From Actinomycetes bacterium (GTDB lineage: Bacteria > Actinomycetota > Actinomycetes > Mycobacteriales > Mycobacteriaceae), in contig JAEWRC010000235.1 of NCBI GenBank assembly GCA_023460175.1, positions 1-43,914 of the forward strand: a stretch of DNA of 43,914 nt, written 5' to 3'. The notes under the pieces were generated by a model. That model searched no databases and was not told the origin of the DNA. It saw nothing but the letters and a program-made list of their open reading frames with translations. Within the stretch, counting starts at the first letter, position 1. Each line of letters starts with the position of its first letter. Positions 43,606-43,914 of the stretch are shown here, piece after piece. The position numbers and the translations under genes are program-made.

Positions 43606-43914
43606 CTAGCCGCCGGCCGGGGGCTGCGGAATCAGCGGCGGCAGACCGGGAATGGTCGGGATTGGCGGCACGGTGGGGATCCACTGCGGGTGCGTCGGCA
43701 CCGGCGCGTCGGGGGCCGGTACCTCCGGTGCCGGTTCCTCGACGGGTGGTTCTGCGGCGGGCGGGTCCGGTGCCGGTGGTTCTGCGGCGGGCGGGTCCGG
43801 TGCGCGCGGGTCCGGTTCGGGCGCGGGCTGCTGGGCCGGCGGATCCGGTTCCGGTGCGGGCGGTTCGGCCGGCGGCGGCTCCGGGGCGGGTGCCTCCGAG
43901 GACGGCGGTGGCGC
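43606..43914 (-). CDS. proline-rich protein, C-terminal fragment
   Basis: The frame is open from the right edge to TAG at 43606-43608, giving 102 residues. It is a Pro/Ala/Glu low-complexity tail (repeats of PPAAEPPAPDP), ending with PTHPQWIPTVPPIPTIPG then LPPLIPQPPAGG. It looks like the surface-exposed or wall-spanning end of an exported protein or a Ser/Thr kinase-type regulator. The start and catalytic part lie beyond the window. A 30-bp tandem repeat encodes part of the tail. Confidence 0.7.
   Translation of the reverse strand, partial: APPPSSEAPAPEPPPAEPPAPEPDPPAQQPAPEPDPRAPDPPAAEPPAPDPPAAEPPVEEPAPEVPAPDAPVPTHPQWIPTVPPIPTIPGLPPLIPQPPAGG
43745..43803. repeat. tandem 30-bp repeat in proline-rich tail
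   Basis: Positions 43745-43773 recur at 43775-43803 with identical bases (29 of a 30-bp period). The unit encodes PDPPAAEPPA on the minus strand. Length variation by slippage is expected. Confidence 0.85.

Overview
The window is high-GC actinobacterial DNA and almost certainly comes from a mycobacterium, probably a fast-growing Mycolicibacterium-type species. The main evidence is the contiguous FAS-II block fabD-acpM-kasA-kasB-accD6, which encodes mycolic acid elongation. Also present are close homologues of AhpE, the mycothiol-dependent dehydrogenase MscR, PtpA/PtkA and a homodimeric-type AceE. The gene order is broadly that remembered for the M. tuberculosis Rv2228c-Rv2260 region, with several insertions. 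AcpM lacks the long C-terminal tail of the M. tuberculosis protein. Orthology statements rest on protein sequence recall, not on a search.

Layout. 1-1370: the tail of a probable DUF222/HNH gene, a methyltransferase and a divergent XRE-cupin regulator. 1375-7278: housekeeping genes (RnhC, zinc-ribbon protein, NIF3; PtkA-PtpA-SURF1; CobD). 7315-11049: a DUF2236 protein, an MFS exporter, a DUF6319 protein behind a LexA-like box, and a frameshifted SOUL haem-binding gene. 11149-13763: a lower-GC accessory stretch beside tRNA-Val. It holds an EspC-like type VII substrate, two unrecognised small ORFs, and an AbiEii-type nucleotidyltransferase with a helix-turn-helix partner that looks like a toxin-antitoxin operon. 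13764-19710: tRNA-Val, AhpE, DUF3052, a lipoprotein, AceE and a PucR-type regulator.

19722-25149 is the FAS-II operon behind a leader rich in dyad symmetries. FabD loads malonate onto AcpM, KasA and KasB elongate the chain, and AccD6 is the carboxyltransferase that supplies malonyl-CoA. 25160-27608 holds an SDR/LysR divergent pair sharing a 10-bp inverted repeat, plus a type I methionine aminopeptidase. 27613-32261 is a glycerolipid block: GlpD with a TetR regulator, divergent from an alkyl-DHAP-synthase-like flavoprotein and a diacylglycerol kinase. 32378-36159 holds secreted and small proteins.

36276-39916 holds a beta-lactamase-like protein, a methyltransferase and a LuxR/TPR regulator whose 5' end looks frameshifted. 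40034-41757 is the MscR/metallo-hydrolase pair for formaldehyde or S-nitrosomycothiol. 41818-43914 holds small membrane proteins, a plant-type SABATH methyltransferase and the proline-rich C-terminus of a gene that leaves the window.

The most unusual material is the accessory stretch at 11149-13763, the LexA-like box centred in a 46-bp dyad at 9915-9960, the dyads in front of fabD, and the abrupt composition change inside mscR. No CRISPR array, rRNA, IS element or prophage was seen.
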